A stretch of DNA of 64,000 nucleotides from CALHVX01 sp039198065 (GCA_039198065.1 JBCCTU010000008.1:62001-126000), one strand, 5' to 3'; positions 37,841 to 46,121 are shown, counted from the first letter of the stretch. Made by a program: numbers and translations. The notes: generated by a model not told the origin, from the sequence alone.

Positions 37841-38314
37841 TCATCGCTGAACGGGCTGCAACGGCGGTTCGCCCCCGGGACCGAGCTCCACCGTCACCGC
37901 ACCCGGTGGGAGCGAACGTCCGTCTTCCGTAACTGCACTGATGGGTCGAATTTCCGTGCCCGTCTCGCGGTCCTTAAAGATCAGCCGGCGTCCTTTCGGG
38001 TTCGGTCGATAGGTGTCGCCCCAGTGGGTCAGTGCCAGAAGTACAGGTTCGAGGTCGCGACCGGCCTGCGTCAGAACATACTCAGGATGATTGGTTTCCG
38101 TACCCGGGCGCTTTTCCATCAGCCCTTCTTCCACCAGGCGATTGAGCCGGGCAGTGAGTACGTTGCGAGCGATTCCGAGACTGCGTTCGAACTGCACAAA
38201 ACGTTTCGCTCCGAACAGTGCGTCTCGAATGATGAGCAACACCCATCGCTCGCCGAGGATGTTGAGCGACTGCGCCACCGAGCAGTTCATGTGTTCGTAG
38301 GTTGTGTATTTCAT
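37841..38314 (-). CDS. HxlR-family transcriptional regulator
   Basis: The protein has 157 residues from the ATG at 38314 (MKYTTYEHMNCSVAQSLNIL). The winged helix shows GERWVLLIIRDALFGAKRF, QFERSLGIARNVLTARLNRL and EGLMEKRPG, the HxlR pattern. A Cys near residue 11 matches the redox- or aldehyde-sensing Cys of some members. It is divergent from the tautomerase pair, and direct repeats in the shared promoter are its likely operator. Confidence 0.9.
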   Translation of the reverse strand: MKYTTYEHMNCSVAQSLNILGERWVLLIIRDALFGAKRFVQFERSLGIARNVLTARLNRLVEEGLMEKRPGTETNHPEYVLTQAGRDLEPVLLALTHWGDTYRPNPKGRRLIFKDRETGTEIRPISAVTEDGRSLPPGAVTVELGPGGEPPLQPVQR

Positions 38315-38358
38315 GGCGCCGCACCTTAACAGTTGCCCTGGCAAAAATATGTTGCTTT

Positions 38359-38389
38359 ATGCTACATATATGTTTTTATATGCTACATA
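38359..38389. promoter_or_regulatory. Direct repeats in the HxlR/tautomerase promoter (candidate operator)
   Basis: The 10-mer ATGCTACATA occurs at 38359-38368 and 38380-38389, exactly 21 bases apart (two DNA turns), inside an AT-rich divergent promoter. This arrangement suits a dimeric regulator bound on one DNA face. Confidence 0.55.
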
Positions 38390-38418
38390 GTGTTCAACGT
38401 ACGATAAGAGATGTGGGA

Positions 38419-38739
38419 ATGATCAACTGCCTTTGCGTAATCCAATCAGGCCAATCGGCGGACCAACGTCGCAAACAACTCACCCAGGCAATGAACGAAT
38501 TCGCCGTGTCCCGGCTCGGGGACACCCTTGCCATCAACTGGCTGCCGGTCAGCGCTGGGAACGGTTTTACCGAGGGCAAACCATCCAGTTCCTCAGTGGT
38601 CTCTCTTACGGCGCGTGAGCCGCTCGATCAAGCGCAGCGCGAAATCTTGCTCCGAGAGCTGGTTCAGCTATGGACCGCACACACCGGCAGTTCCGATCAC
38701 GAAATCGTTGCCGTCATCGCCGATCCCACCCAACACTGA
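38419..38739 (+). CDS. Tautomerase-superfamily-like protein lacking Pro1
   Basis: The protein has 106 residues from the ATG at 38419. The beta-alpha-beta layout (NCLCVIQSGQSADQRRKQL, LREPLDQAQREILLRELVQL is not exact; the visible helix is DQAQREILLRELVQLW) and the C-terminal HEIVAVIADP resemble tautomerases. The residue after Met is Ile, so the catalytic N-terminal Pro of the superfamily is missing. It is 11 bases upstream of a Pro1-bearing partner, which suggests a heteromeric assembly with one inactive chain. Confidence 0.65.
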   Translation: MINCLCVIQSGQSADQRRKQLTQAMNEFAVSRLGDTLAINWLPVSAGNGFTEGKPSSSSVVSLTAREPLDQAQREILLRELVQLWTAHTGSSDHEIVAVIADPTQH

Positions 38740-38750
38740 GGCGTCATCTC

Positions 38751-39164
38751 ATGCCCTTGTACCTTTGCAACACAAAGCGCGACCAGCTTGATGGCCAAGC
38801 GAAGCAACGCATCGCGCACGACATTACCCAGATACACTGTGACGTGACGGGTGCGCCCGCGAAGTTCGTCCACGTGATGTTTTTCGAAGACGCCGCACAC
38901 CTGCCGCTAGAGGGTAAGGCGCTGCGCGTACGTGGCAGCATTCGAAAGGGTCGAAGCGATGACCAAAAAGCGCGAATCGCAGCGGCGATCCGGTCATCGC
39001 TTGCACGCCACGGCAAAGTCGTTACCGAACAAGCGGACGCCGTCATCCAGGAAACGCCCGCAAGCTGGGTCCTTGAAGGCGGCGAGATCATGCCGGAACC
39101 TGGAGAAGAAGCCGCCTGGCTCGAAGCACAGGCAGCGCGAGGACAGGCCCCAGCGGGTCGTTGA
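38751..39164 (+). CDS. Tautomerase-superfamily protein (cis-CaaD/MSAD-like)
   Basis: The protein has 137 residues. The N-terminus MPLYLCNTKRDQLDGQAKQ presents the catalytic Pro1 once Met is removed, and the phrase HCDVTGAPAKFVHVMFFED matches cis-3-chloroacrylic acid dehalogenase or malonate semialdehyde decarboxylase-type members. RGSIRKGRSDDQKARI supplies the usual Arg residues. It is the second gene of a two-gene unit under the HxlR regulator. The natural substrate is unknown. Confidence 0.85.
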   Translation: MPLYLCNTKRDQLDGQAKQRIAHDITQIHCDVTGAPAKFVHVMFFEDAAHLPLEGKALRVRGSIRKGRSDDQKARIAAAIRSSLARHGKVVTEQADAVIQETPASWVLEGGEIMPEPGEEAAWLEAQAARGQAPAGR

Positions 39165-39454
39165 ACAGGTTGTCAAACGGCCTCTAACTCTAAGTATCGA
39201 CCCAACGACCGGCGCGGGGTATGCTCCGGTGAGTTTCGCGTCGGGAGAGAGGCCGCCGACACTGGTCTTGCAAGCACCAAACCTGGTGCAGGACAAACGC
39301 GTACGCGTTGCTTCCTTAAAGACAAAGTGATCGCCGAGATCTCTGTGCTTGGGCTAGTGAAGAGAGAGCACTGGTCCGCTTAAATGCGCTAAACACTTCC
39401 CGGTGCGGGCTCCGGCTGCATATCGCAGTCGGACATCGTTAGGGGGAGTAAACC

Positions 39455-41860
39455 ATGGGCCGAATTCCGTCGTCATGCCGGGTGCCATCCGCATTTCGCT
39501 TTCGCATTACCATTGCCATTGCCGCGTCGGTGCTTGCGCAGACACCAACCACCGTTGTTGCCGCAAGCGACGATGACGCATCCGGGATAATCGAAGAAGT
39601 CGTCGTGACCTCCCGCCGCCGGGAAGAGTCGCAGCAGGATGTTCCGCTGTCGGTTACTGCGTTTGGTGCCGAAGCCATCGAGCGGCTGCAGCCGCAAACG
39701 CTGCGGGACTTCGACGGCATTGCACCCAATGTCTACATCGGCATGAACACGGCAGGACCGGGGGCGAGTGCGCTGTTCATCCGCGGCGTCGGCTACGCGG
39801 ACATCGAAAAAACCCAAACTCCCCAAGTCGGCGTCATCGTCGACGGTATCCAGATCGGCTCCAGCACCGGCCAGCTTATCGACGTCTTCGACGTAGAGAG
39901 CATCGAAGTCAACCGGGGCCCTCAGGGGGTGTTGTTCGGGAAGAACACGATCGGCGGCAACATCGTCGTCAACCGCGTACGACCCCAGTTCAACGAGTTC
40001 GGCTTCAACGCGGCGGTCGAGGGCGGCAACTTCGATATGCGCAACATCAAAGGACGCATCAACATCCCGCTCGTCGACGATACCCTGGCACTGAAGATCG
40101 GCGCCATCAATCGCCAGCGCGACGGCTACTACGACAACGAGACCATCGGTGGCACGTCGGGGGACGTCGACTTCTCCAGTCAAACAGCCGCCTTGCGATG
40201 GCAGCCGACGGATCGTTTCGACGCGATACTGACCTACGATCGCATCGACGACACCAGCCAAACGCTGCCGCAGGATCCGCGCTTTGACGGCGACAATCGT
40301 TTCGAGACGCTGGCGGACAAGCGCGAACCCACCGAATACAACGTCAACCAGCTTGGCCTGCGCATGGAGTGGGATCTCAACGACCGGGTAACGCTGTACA
40401 GCATTACCGGGTGGCACGACAGCGATGAGGCGGTCAACCAGGACTTCGACGGCGCCGACCTCGGGGGCCTCGCCGTTCCGTTCGCTCAACTTCACACGCT
40501 GCGGGAGCAGGACTTTCGAGTCTTCACTCAGGAAGTTCGGGCGGACTTTGCCGTCAACGACCAGCTCGACATTCTTGTCGGCGGTTACTTCTACGACTCG
40601 GAGCAGGAGTTCCAACAGCGCACGAATAACGTACTGCAACTACCGCCGGTTGCCCTGAGTCTTCCCACGGGACTGAGCTGCGGCGCTGCCGGACTGCGAG
40701 CCAACCCAATTGCTGGTGATGCGATCTGCCAGGTCCCCAACGCACGCAGTCTGCAGCGCGCCAGCGAGGACGTGGAATCCCGCGCCATCTTTGGCAGCGT
40801 CAACTATCGCCCAACCGATGCGCTCGAGTTTGCCCTGGGCATTCGTTTCCTGGAGGAAGAAAAAGACTTCTCCAACGCCTACTTTGATTTTTCCGACGGC
40901 ACCTTCGACACGGTGCCGACGAGCCAGGAGTTTCAGTTCGTCAACACGCTGGCGGCGACCGCGGGTGCCGCCTTCGGCGATTCAGACGACTGGGACGACA
41001 CGCTCATCACTGCCTCAGCCAACTGGGCGTTCAGCGATTCCAGCCGCCTCTACGCAACCTACGCCGAAGGCTTTCGCTCCGGTGGTTTCAGCATTCGCTC
41101 GGCGGATCCGAACACCTCCACGTTCCAACCGGAAGATGCGGAACAGATCGAACTCGGTATCAAGACCGATTTGTTCGATCGGCGTCTGCGGCTGAACCTT
41201 GCACTGTTCCGCCTGGAGCGTGACGGCAACCAGTTCAGCTCCATCATCACGCTTCCACCGGGCTCAATTCCGGGGACCACGACCGTAATCAACAACGGCG
41301 GCGCACAGACCATCGACGGCATCGAGGCGGAAATGTCGTGGTCCATCAACGACTACTTCACCTTCAACCTCAGTGGCGGTTTCCTCGACATTCAGGAAGA
41401 CGAGTTCGCGTTGCCCTGCGACGTCGTCGACGGATGCCAGACGCCGACCCCCGGTGTGCTGGATCCCAGCGGCACGTTGCGCGTCTTTCCGGAAGACGAC
41501 ACCAGCCGCCAACCGGACTTCAACATTGCTACTTCGCTGGTGTTTCAGCGCCAGCTCGGACCGGGTCTCCTGACGGCAAACGTGCAATATAAAGAGAACG
41601 GCGACTTCATCATCACCGAAACCGGCAGCACCGCGCGTACGCGCGTGGTTGAGGAAGGCTACAGCGACGTCTCCGCCAGCATTGCCTGGGAGCGAACCTA
41701 CGACAGCGGTGACATCGTCAAGGTCATTCTCTGGGGTAAGAACCTCACCGATGAAGAGTGGAAGGAGCAGGCCTTGTTGCTGGGACCGAACCCGGCAACC
41801 GGATTCCAGGGCTGGGGTGCACCGCGTACCTACGCTCTCGAACTGCAGTGGAGTCGATAA
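39455..41860 (+). CDS. TonB-dependent outer-membrane receptor
   Basis: The protein has 801 residues from an ATG with AGGGGGAG upstream. A signal peptide precedes the TonB box region (IIEEVVVTSRRREESQQDVP). The plug has LFIRGVGYADIEKTQTPQVG and EVNRGPQGVLFGKNTIGGNIV, and the barrel ends YALELQWSR. It belongs to the large group of receptors common in oligotrophic marine and sphingomonad-like bacteria that import diverse organics. Azurin follows 121 bases downstream. Confidence 0.92.
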   Translation: MGRIPSSCRVPSAFRFRITIAIAASVLAQTPTTVVAASDDDASGIIEEVVVTSRRREESQQDVPLSVTAFGAEAIERLQPQTLRDFDGIAPNVYIGMNTAGPGASALFIRGVGYADIEKTQTPQVGVIVDGIQIGSSTGQLIDVFDVESIEVNRGPQGVLFGKNTIGGNIVVNRVRPQFNEFGFNAAVEGGNFDMRNIKGRINIPLVDDTLALKIGAINRQRDGYYDNETIGGTSGDVDFSSQTAALRWQPTDRFDAILTYDRIDDTSQTLPQDPRFDGDNRFETLADKREPTEYNVNQLGLRMEWDLNDRVTLYSITGWHDSDEAVNQDFDGADLGGLAVPFAQLHTLREQDFRVFTQEVRADFAVNDQLDILVGGYFYDSEQEFQQRTNNVLQLPPVALSLPTGLSCGAAGLRANPIAGDAICQVPNARSLQRASEDVESRAIFGSVNYRPTDALEFALGIRFLEEEKDFSNAYFDFSDGTFDTVPTSQEFQFVNTLAATAGAAFGDSDDWDDTLITASANWAFSDSSRLYATYAEGFRSGGFSIRSADPNTSTFQPEDAEQIELGIKTDLFDRRLRLNLALFRLERDGNQFSSIITLPPGSIPGTTTVINNGGAQTIDGIEAEMSWSINDYFTFNLSGGFLDIQEDEFALPCDVVDGCQTPTPGVLDPSGTLRVFPEDDTSRQPDFNIATSLVFQRQLGPGLLTANVQYKENGDFIITETGSTARTRVVEEGYSDVSASIAWERTYDSGDIVKVILWGKNLTDEEWKEQALLLGPNPATGFQGWGAPRTYALELQWSR

Positions 41861-41981
41861 GGCAGGTGTTAAGCCGATCGCGCTCCTTCACAGGCGACTG
41901 CGCACGTTCCCTGCTATCGTTATGCGGCTGTAGGGGTGCCTTCACGCTTGCAGTTTGTTCCAGATCCAAGGAGACAGTGTT

Positions 41982-42428
41982 GTGAAACTATTTCAGGCGA
42001 TCGGCGTTGCTGCCGGTATTCTGCTGAGCGCGCAAGCCGCCGCCGAGTGCGAGTTTGCCGTTGAGGTCGGCGATACCATCAAGTTCAACGTCAGCACTAT
42101 CGAAGCACCCGCGTCCTGCGAGTCAGTCACGATAAACCTCACGCACACAGGCAACATGGCGGCCAACCTCATGGGCCATAACTGGGTGCTTACCGAGGAT
42201 GCCAATGTTCAACCGGTAGCGACCGCCGGGATGGCAGCTGGCGTTGACGGCAGTTACTTGCCCGCTGGAGATGCCCGAGTCCTTGCCGCGACGAAGCTGA
42301 TCGGCGGCGGAGAATCCGCGTCTGTTACGTTTTCTCCCGGCGACCTCGACGCGTCGAAATCCTATACCTTCTTTTGCTCATTCCCCGGGCATTGGGCCGT
42401 CATGCGCGGTCAGTTCAAACTGATCTGA
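41982..42428 (+). CDS. azu: Azurin (type-1 blue copper protein)
   Basis: Azurin is a small periplasmic electron carrier. The GTG start at 41982 has AAGGAGAC upstream and gives 148 residues, with a signal peptide cleaved at about AAA-ECEF. The mature protein aligns along its length with classical azurins: disulfide Cys early (AEC.. and ..ASCES), Cu ligand His in NLMGHNWVL, and Cys, His and Met in FFCSFPGHWAVM. It stands directly upstream of pufL with a terminator-like hairpin between. The context suggests it may reduce the photo-oxidised reaction centre, or serve respiration; both are inference. Confidence 0.95.
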   Translation: MKLFQAIGVAAGILLSAQAAAECEFAVEVGDTIKFNVSTIEAPASCESVTINLTHTGNMAANLMGHNWVLTEDANVQPVATAGMAAGVDGSYLPAGDARVLAATKLIGGGESASVTFSPGDLDASKSYTFFCSFPGHWAVMRGQFKLI

Positions 42429-42463
42429 CCTCGAGTACCCGGACAACCCACGAACTTTGATTC

Positions 42464-42483
42464 GCGCCGGCACGGGCCGGCGC
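42464..42483 (+). terminator. GC-rich hairpin downstream of azurin
   Basis: GCGCCGGC and GCCGGCGC pair perfectly around a four-base loop (ACGG), 35 bases after the azu stop. No immediate T-run follows; a T-rich stretch appears about 45 bases later. Confidence 0.55.
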
Positions 42484-42629
42484 ACATCACTGACCCGCCT
42501 GACCGCGCTCCTCGCGCTACTTTCCGCTTTTTTTAGCCTCTCTCAGCACCCGCATGCACATCGATCGACGAACGATCGTAGTGGTCCGCGCACGCGTACG
42601 AAAAGTGCTTAGCCGAGCGTCAACTCTTG

Positions 42630-42657
42630 TTGACAGCTATTAGTGTAAGAGTAAGAT
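42630..42657 (+). promoter_or_regulatory. Sigma-70-like promoter for the puf unit
   Basis: A perfect -35 box TTGACA (42630-42635) is followed after 16 bases by TAAGAT (42652-42657, four of six consensus bases). It lies about 125 bases upstream of pufL and points the right way. GTCAA and TTGAC flank it as a small inverted repeat. Confidence 0.55.
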
Positions 42658-42661
42658 GACA
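42644..42661 (+). promoter_or_regulatory. TGT-N12-ACA palindrome, candidate PpsR/CrtJ site
   Basis: TGT at 42644-42646 and ACA at 42659-42661 are separated by exactly 12 bases, the published consensus of the photosynthesis repressor PpsR/CrtJ. The motif overlaps the predicted -10 box, where a repressor would act. A single copy of this loose motif can occur by chance. Confidence 0.5.
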
Positions 42662-42783
42662 GTGAGCCTGGCTCTCACGTACGCCGTGAAAATACAAGCC
42701 TAACCGGCTCCAGAAACCGCTACGCAACGGCGTCCTAGGCGCTGCAACAGACCTACGGGTCACTCGGGACGGGGAAAAAGCGC

Positions 42784-43617
42784 ATGGCTTTGCTCAGCTT
42801 TGAAAAACGGTATCGCGTCAGGGGCGGCACCATAATCGGGGGCGACCTTTTCGATTTCTGGGTCGGTCCATTCTACGTCGGGTTTTTCGGCGTACTCACC
42901 GCATTCTTTGCGACGCTCGGGACCGTATTGCTGATCTACGGCGCATCGCTCGGTCCGACGTGGAACATCTGGATGCTCAGCATCAATCCGCCGGACATCT
43001 CCTACAAACTTGGCTTAGCACCGTTACAGGAGGGCGGGATCTGGCAGATCGTTACGATCTGCGCGACCGGTGCGTTTGTTTGTTGGGCTCTGAGACAGGC
43101 TGAAATCGCGCGCAAACTCGGCATGGGCTACCACGTGCCCGTGGCGTTCGGCTTCGCAATTCTGGCGTTCGTAACGTTGAACATCTTTCGCCCCTTCATG
43201 CTGGGCGCGTGGGGCCACGGGTTCCCCTACGGCATTTTCAGCCACCTCAACTGGGTCTGGTACACGGGTTACCAGTACGGAAACTTCCACTACAACCCAG
43301 CACACATGGTGGCGATCACTTTCTTCTTTACCACCGCTTTCGCCCTCGCCCTGCATGGCGGCCTGGTGCTTTCCGCGGTCAACCCACCCCGTGGCCAAAA
43401 GGTAAAGACAGCAACGCATGAAGACACCTACTTTCGGGACGCCATCGGCTATTCGATCGGTCCGCTCGGTATTCACCGACTTGGAATGTTCCTCGCCATC
43501 GCAGCCGGGTTCTGGAGCGCCGTCTGCATCCTGATCAGCGGTGCTCCGATCTACACGGAATCCTGGGTTAGCTGGTGGGAATGGATCCGCGAGCTGATCC
43601 TATGGAACGGTAAGTGA
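42784..43617 (+). CDS. pufL: Photosynthetic reaction centre L subunit
   Basis: The L subunit of the type-II reaction centre has 277 residues and five membrane helices. Start is supported by ACGGGGA upstream and by the conserved opening MALLSFEKRYRVRGG. Pigment and iron ligands are in place with a one-residue shift from Rhodobacter: H154 (SHLNW, accessory bacteriochlorophyll), H174 (YNPAHM, special pair), H191 and H231 (non-haem iron). The quinone-B residues E213, D214 and S224 (HEDTYFRD, GYSIG) are also kept. The C-terminus is slightly short (ends ILWNGK). pufM follows after 53 bases. No pufBA precedes it. Confidence 0.98.
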   Translation: MALLSFEKRYRVRGGTIIGGDLFDFWVGPFYVGFFGVLTAFFATLGTVLLIYGASLGPTWNIWMLSINPPDISYKLGLAPLQEGGIWQIVTICATGAFVCWALRQAEIARKLGMGYHVPVAFGFAILAFVTLNIFRPFMLGAWGHGFPYGIFSHLNWVWYTGYQYGNFHYNPAHMVAITFFFTTAFALALHGGLVLSAVNPPRGQKVKTATHEDTYFRDAIGYSIGPLGIHRLGMFLAIAAGFWSAVCILISGAPIYTESWVSWWEWIRELILWNGK

Positions 43618-43670
43618 GGTTGCATCGCATGAAGATTTTGGTATCGCGGAACTAAGCTGGGGGCTTACAG

Positions 43671-44648
43671 ATGGCAGGGTTCGAAACCATTTTTACGACC
43701 ATTCAGGTCAGAACAGCCCCAGAGACAGGGGTTCCGATTGGCGCCGATGAAAACGAACGAATCGGCGCACCGTTCTTCAACTACTGGGCTGGAAAATTCG
43801 GCAACGCGCAGATTGGACCGATCTATCTCGGCACGCTCGGCCTCGCGTCGATTCTGACCTTCACCATTGGATTCACGATCATCGGTCTAAACATGGCCGC
43901 ATCTGTGGACTGGAACCCGATACTGTTTGTTCGGGAATTCCTCTGGCTTTCCCTGGATCCGCCGTTGGCAAAACATGGCTTGAGAATCCTTCCTCCTCTC
44001 CAGGAAGGCGGCTGGTGGTTGATTTCAGGGTTCTTTATTACGCTGTCGATCATTCTCTGGTGGCTGCGCATGTACCGACGTGCACGCGCCCTAGGTCTTG
44101 GCACACACATTCCTTGGGCATTCGCATCAGCGATTTGGCTGTACCTGGTGCTCGGCTTCCTACGGCCCGTACTCATGGGCAGTTGGCACTACGCTGTACC
44201 CTTTGGAATCTTCCCGCACCTGGATTGGACCAACAATTTTTCCATCATGTACGGCAACCTGTTCTGGAACCCCTTCCACGCGTTATCGATCGCATTTTTG
44301 TATGGGTCTGCGGTTCTCTGGGCCATGCACGGCGGCACAATTTTGGCCGTAGCTCGGTATGGGGGAGAGCGTGAAGTTGAGCAAATTACAGATCGCGGAA
44401 CGGCAAGTGAGCGCGCTGGGTTGTTCTGGCGCTGGACCATGGGTTTCAACGCAACCATGGAGTCGTTTCACCGCTGGGGCTGGTGGTTCGCCGTGCTTGT
44501 TACGCTCACGGGCGGTATTGGAATCCTGATTACTGGAACCGTTGTCGACAACTGGACGATCTGGGCGCAGAAGCACGGTGTTGTACCCGTCGACTTGACC
44601 TGGTGGCCGATTACACCGGATTCGACCACCTCTTCCTGGGGCGACTAG
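43671..44648 (+). CDS. pufM: Photosynthetic reaction centre M subunit
   Basis: The M subunit has 325 residues and starts after GGGGG with MAGFETIFTTIQVR. Conserved ligands are H183 (PHLDW), H203 (NPFHAL, special pair), H220 and H267 with E235 (iron site), and the quinone-A Trp in FWRWTMGFNATME. The C-terminal tail (VPVDLTWWPITPDSTTSSWGD is split here as VPVDLTWWPIT and PDSTTSSWGD) is longer than the Rhodobacter form and resembles species that use a soluble or bound cytochrome. No pufC follows; instead a hairpin cluster and a PuhB-PuhC fusion gene do. Confidence 0.98.
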   Translation: MAGFETIFTTIQVRTAPETGVPIGADENERIGAPFFNYWAGKFGNAQIGPIYLGTLGLASILTFTIGFTIIGLNMAASVDWNPILFVREFLWLSLDPPLAKHGLRILPPLQEGGWWLISGFFITLSIILWWLRMYRRARALGLGTHIPWAFASAIWLYLVLGFLRPVLMGSWHYAVPFGIFPHLDWTNNFSIMYGNLFWNPFHALSIAFLYGSAVLWAMHGGTILAVARYGGEREVEQITDRGTASERAGLFWRWTMGFNATMESFHRWGWWFAVLVTLTGGIGILITGTVVDNWTIWAQKHGVVPVDLTWWPITPDSTTSSWGD

Positions 44649-44682
44649 TCGCCCCCCTGGTCGCCCCGACTCCGGGGCGACC
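44638..44682 (+). repeat. Nested inverted repeats at the pufM stop codon
   Basis: The octamer GGGGCGAC and its complement GTCGCCCC occur four times in 45 bases: a palindrome at 44638-44655 that contains the pufM TAG, and a perfect 10-bp stem with loop ACTC at 44659-44682. The arms can pair in alternative ways. puf transcripts of Rhodobacter use similar intercistronic hairpins to set mRNA segment stability. Confidence 0.7.
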
Positions 44683-44751
44683 TTAGCCGCGACGCCTGCT
44701 TAGGCTCATCGGCAAAACCCAACCACTTTCGAACGCGCTAGGAGCCTAGCC

Positions 44752-45879
44752 ATGACCACTGCAACCCACGTCGACAGCGAGCGAATCACAGAAGTTGAGG
44801 GCGACTTTTATGACGCCGTACCACCACGTGGGCTGCCGGGGCCCCTGCCGGCTGACGAAGTCATCGCCTGGCAAGGCTCGCCCAACTGGTGGCAATTTGG
44901 GTGCCAGGTGTATCTGATTCACTGGCTGACCGGCTATTTTGTGCTGATCGCCGCGTGGAGTGTTTTCCAGTCCATGCAGGAGGGCGCATCTTTAGGCGCA
45001 ATGGCACTCGCCGCTGTCCCCTCGCTGAGCTTCGGGCTTATGGTCGTCGGTCTCTTTGCGCTTCTCGCCTTCTTTGGTGCCCGCGCAGCGATCTACACCA
45101 TTACGAATAAGCGCGTGATGCTTGAAGTTGGTATCGCGCTCACGAAAAACATCGACATCCCGTACAAGGCGATTCGCTCAGTGGAACTACAGAGCAACAG
45201 CCGGGGTGTCGGGAACCTGGCCTTTCACCTGAAGAAAGAGCGCAACCTCCCGTACTTCGTGCTTTGGCCCTTCGCGCGACCCTGGGAGTTTCGCGACCCG
45301 CAGCCGATGCTGCGCGCGATACCGGACGTCAATAGCGTTGCGGAAGAGCTCGCCGAACGACTGAGAGCGGCCTTACCCCTGGACAAGACCGACTCAATGA
45401 GCGAGGAGACGGAAGAAGTCGCAGGCCCGATTCCGGCCCTTCCGGTACAAGACCGTGTCGGACTCGCCGCCGCCGCCGTTATCCTATGTATCACCATTGG
45501 CGGTGCGGCGTACGTGTCGCTGACCGGTGCAACAAAGCCTGGAGAAATCACCGGCAGCCCGATATCTGTTTACAACCTGGGCGTGACCGCCGATTCGGAC
45601 GATCGACTGACAATCAAAAACCTCGCAACCATGGAGACCGTCACGGTCGTCGAGCCGGGAAGAGAAGGCCTGATCCGCGGCGCGCTCCGTGGCATTGCCT
45701 ACGCAAGGAAGGCCTACGAACGTCCGGCGGATGCGTCTGTCCAGCTGATTTTCTGGGACGACGGCCGTCTTACCCTGTCGGACGAGAGCATTGGCCACCA
45801 TATGCCGCTGGACGCCTTCGGACGCCCCGATCGAGGAGCGCTCAATGACCTGCTCAAATTGCCCGGGGGAGCATCCTAG
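44752..45879 (+). CDS. puhBC: PuhB-PuhC fusion: photosynthetic complex assembly protein
   Basis: One 375-residue frame (ribosome site TAGGAG eight bases upstream) combines two proteins normally encoded separately. Residues 1-212 match PuhB, a membrane PH-domain assembly factor for the reaction centre (PLPADEVIAWQGSPNWWQF, YTITNKRVMLEVGIAL, YFVLWPFARPWEFRDPQPM). Residues about 233-375 match PuhC (one TM helix at VGLAAAAVILCITIGGAAYV, then TVVEPGREGLIRGALRGIAY and FWDDGRLTLSDES). A Met at residue 216, in the linker, may be the old PuhC start. It sits 103 bases after pufM, whereas puhABC usually lies in a different cluster. No puhA is in the window. Confidence 0.88.
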   Translation: MTTATHVDSERITEVEGDFYDAVPPRGLPGPLPADEVIAWQGSPNWWQFGCQVYLIHWLTGYFVLIAAWSVFQSMQEGASLGAMALAAVPSLSFGLMVVGLFALLAFFGARAAIYTITNKRVMLEVGIALTKNIDIPYKAIRSVELQSNSRGVGNLAFHLKKERNLPYFVLWPFARPWEFRDPQPMLRAIPDVNSVAEELAERLRAALPLDKTDSMSEETEEVAGPIPALPVQDRVGLAAAAVILCITIGGAAYVSLTGATKPGEITGSPISVYNLGVTADSDDRLTIKNLATMETVTVVEPGREGLIRGALRGIAYARKAYERPADASVQLIFWDDGRLTLSDESIGHHMPLDAFGRPDRGALNDLLKLPGGAS

Positions 45880-45995
45880 CTCCTCTACCCTTCCACCTCT
45901 GCCCGCGCGCAGCACGTTCTGCGCCGGCGCGTCCCCGCCGTCGTCCTCGTTCTGCCCATTCGCCATTCCATTACTGCGAGCTGCAGAGGGCGATC

Positions 45996-46023
45996 CCAGG
46001 CCGTACTAGCCAGGCCGTACTAG
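45996..46023. repeat. 14-bp tandem duplication
   Basis: Two exact adjacent copies of ccaggccgtactag lie in the gap between the PuhB-PuhC gene and the oxidase gene. No function is evident; it looks like recent slippage. Confidence 0.85.
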
Positions 46024-46121
46024 GTAATGCTTGGTGCGACCATGGCCTGGCCGCCATTGACCCCTGACCCACGCTCGATGTGGTGTTATCCGAGGTATTG
46101 CAGCAGTACCCCGGACACATC

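Larger units (their letters stand above)
42429..42783. other. azu-pufL intergenic region; no LH1 genes present
   Basis: The 355 bases were read for short ORFs in search of pufB/pufA antenna peptides; none is present. It holds a GC-rich hairpin near azu, then a promoter with a PpsR/CrtJ-like palindrome and a 120-base untranslated leader. A 15-codon ORF at 42656 has no ribosome site I trust. Confidence 0.7.

Noticed and set aside
39473..40639. 388-codon open frame antisense to the TonB receptor
   Set aside because: Composition is that of a reverse-strand shadow and the receptor on the other strand is clear from plug and TonB-box motifs.
42429..42783. Possible pufB/pufA antenna genes before pufL
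   Set aside because: All short frames were read; none has the Trp/His-containing single-helix pattern of LH1 alpha or beta chains.
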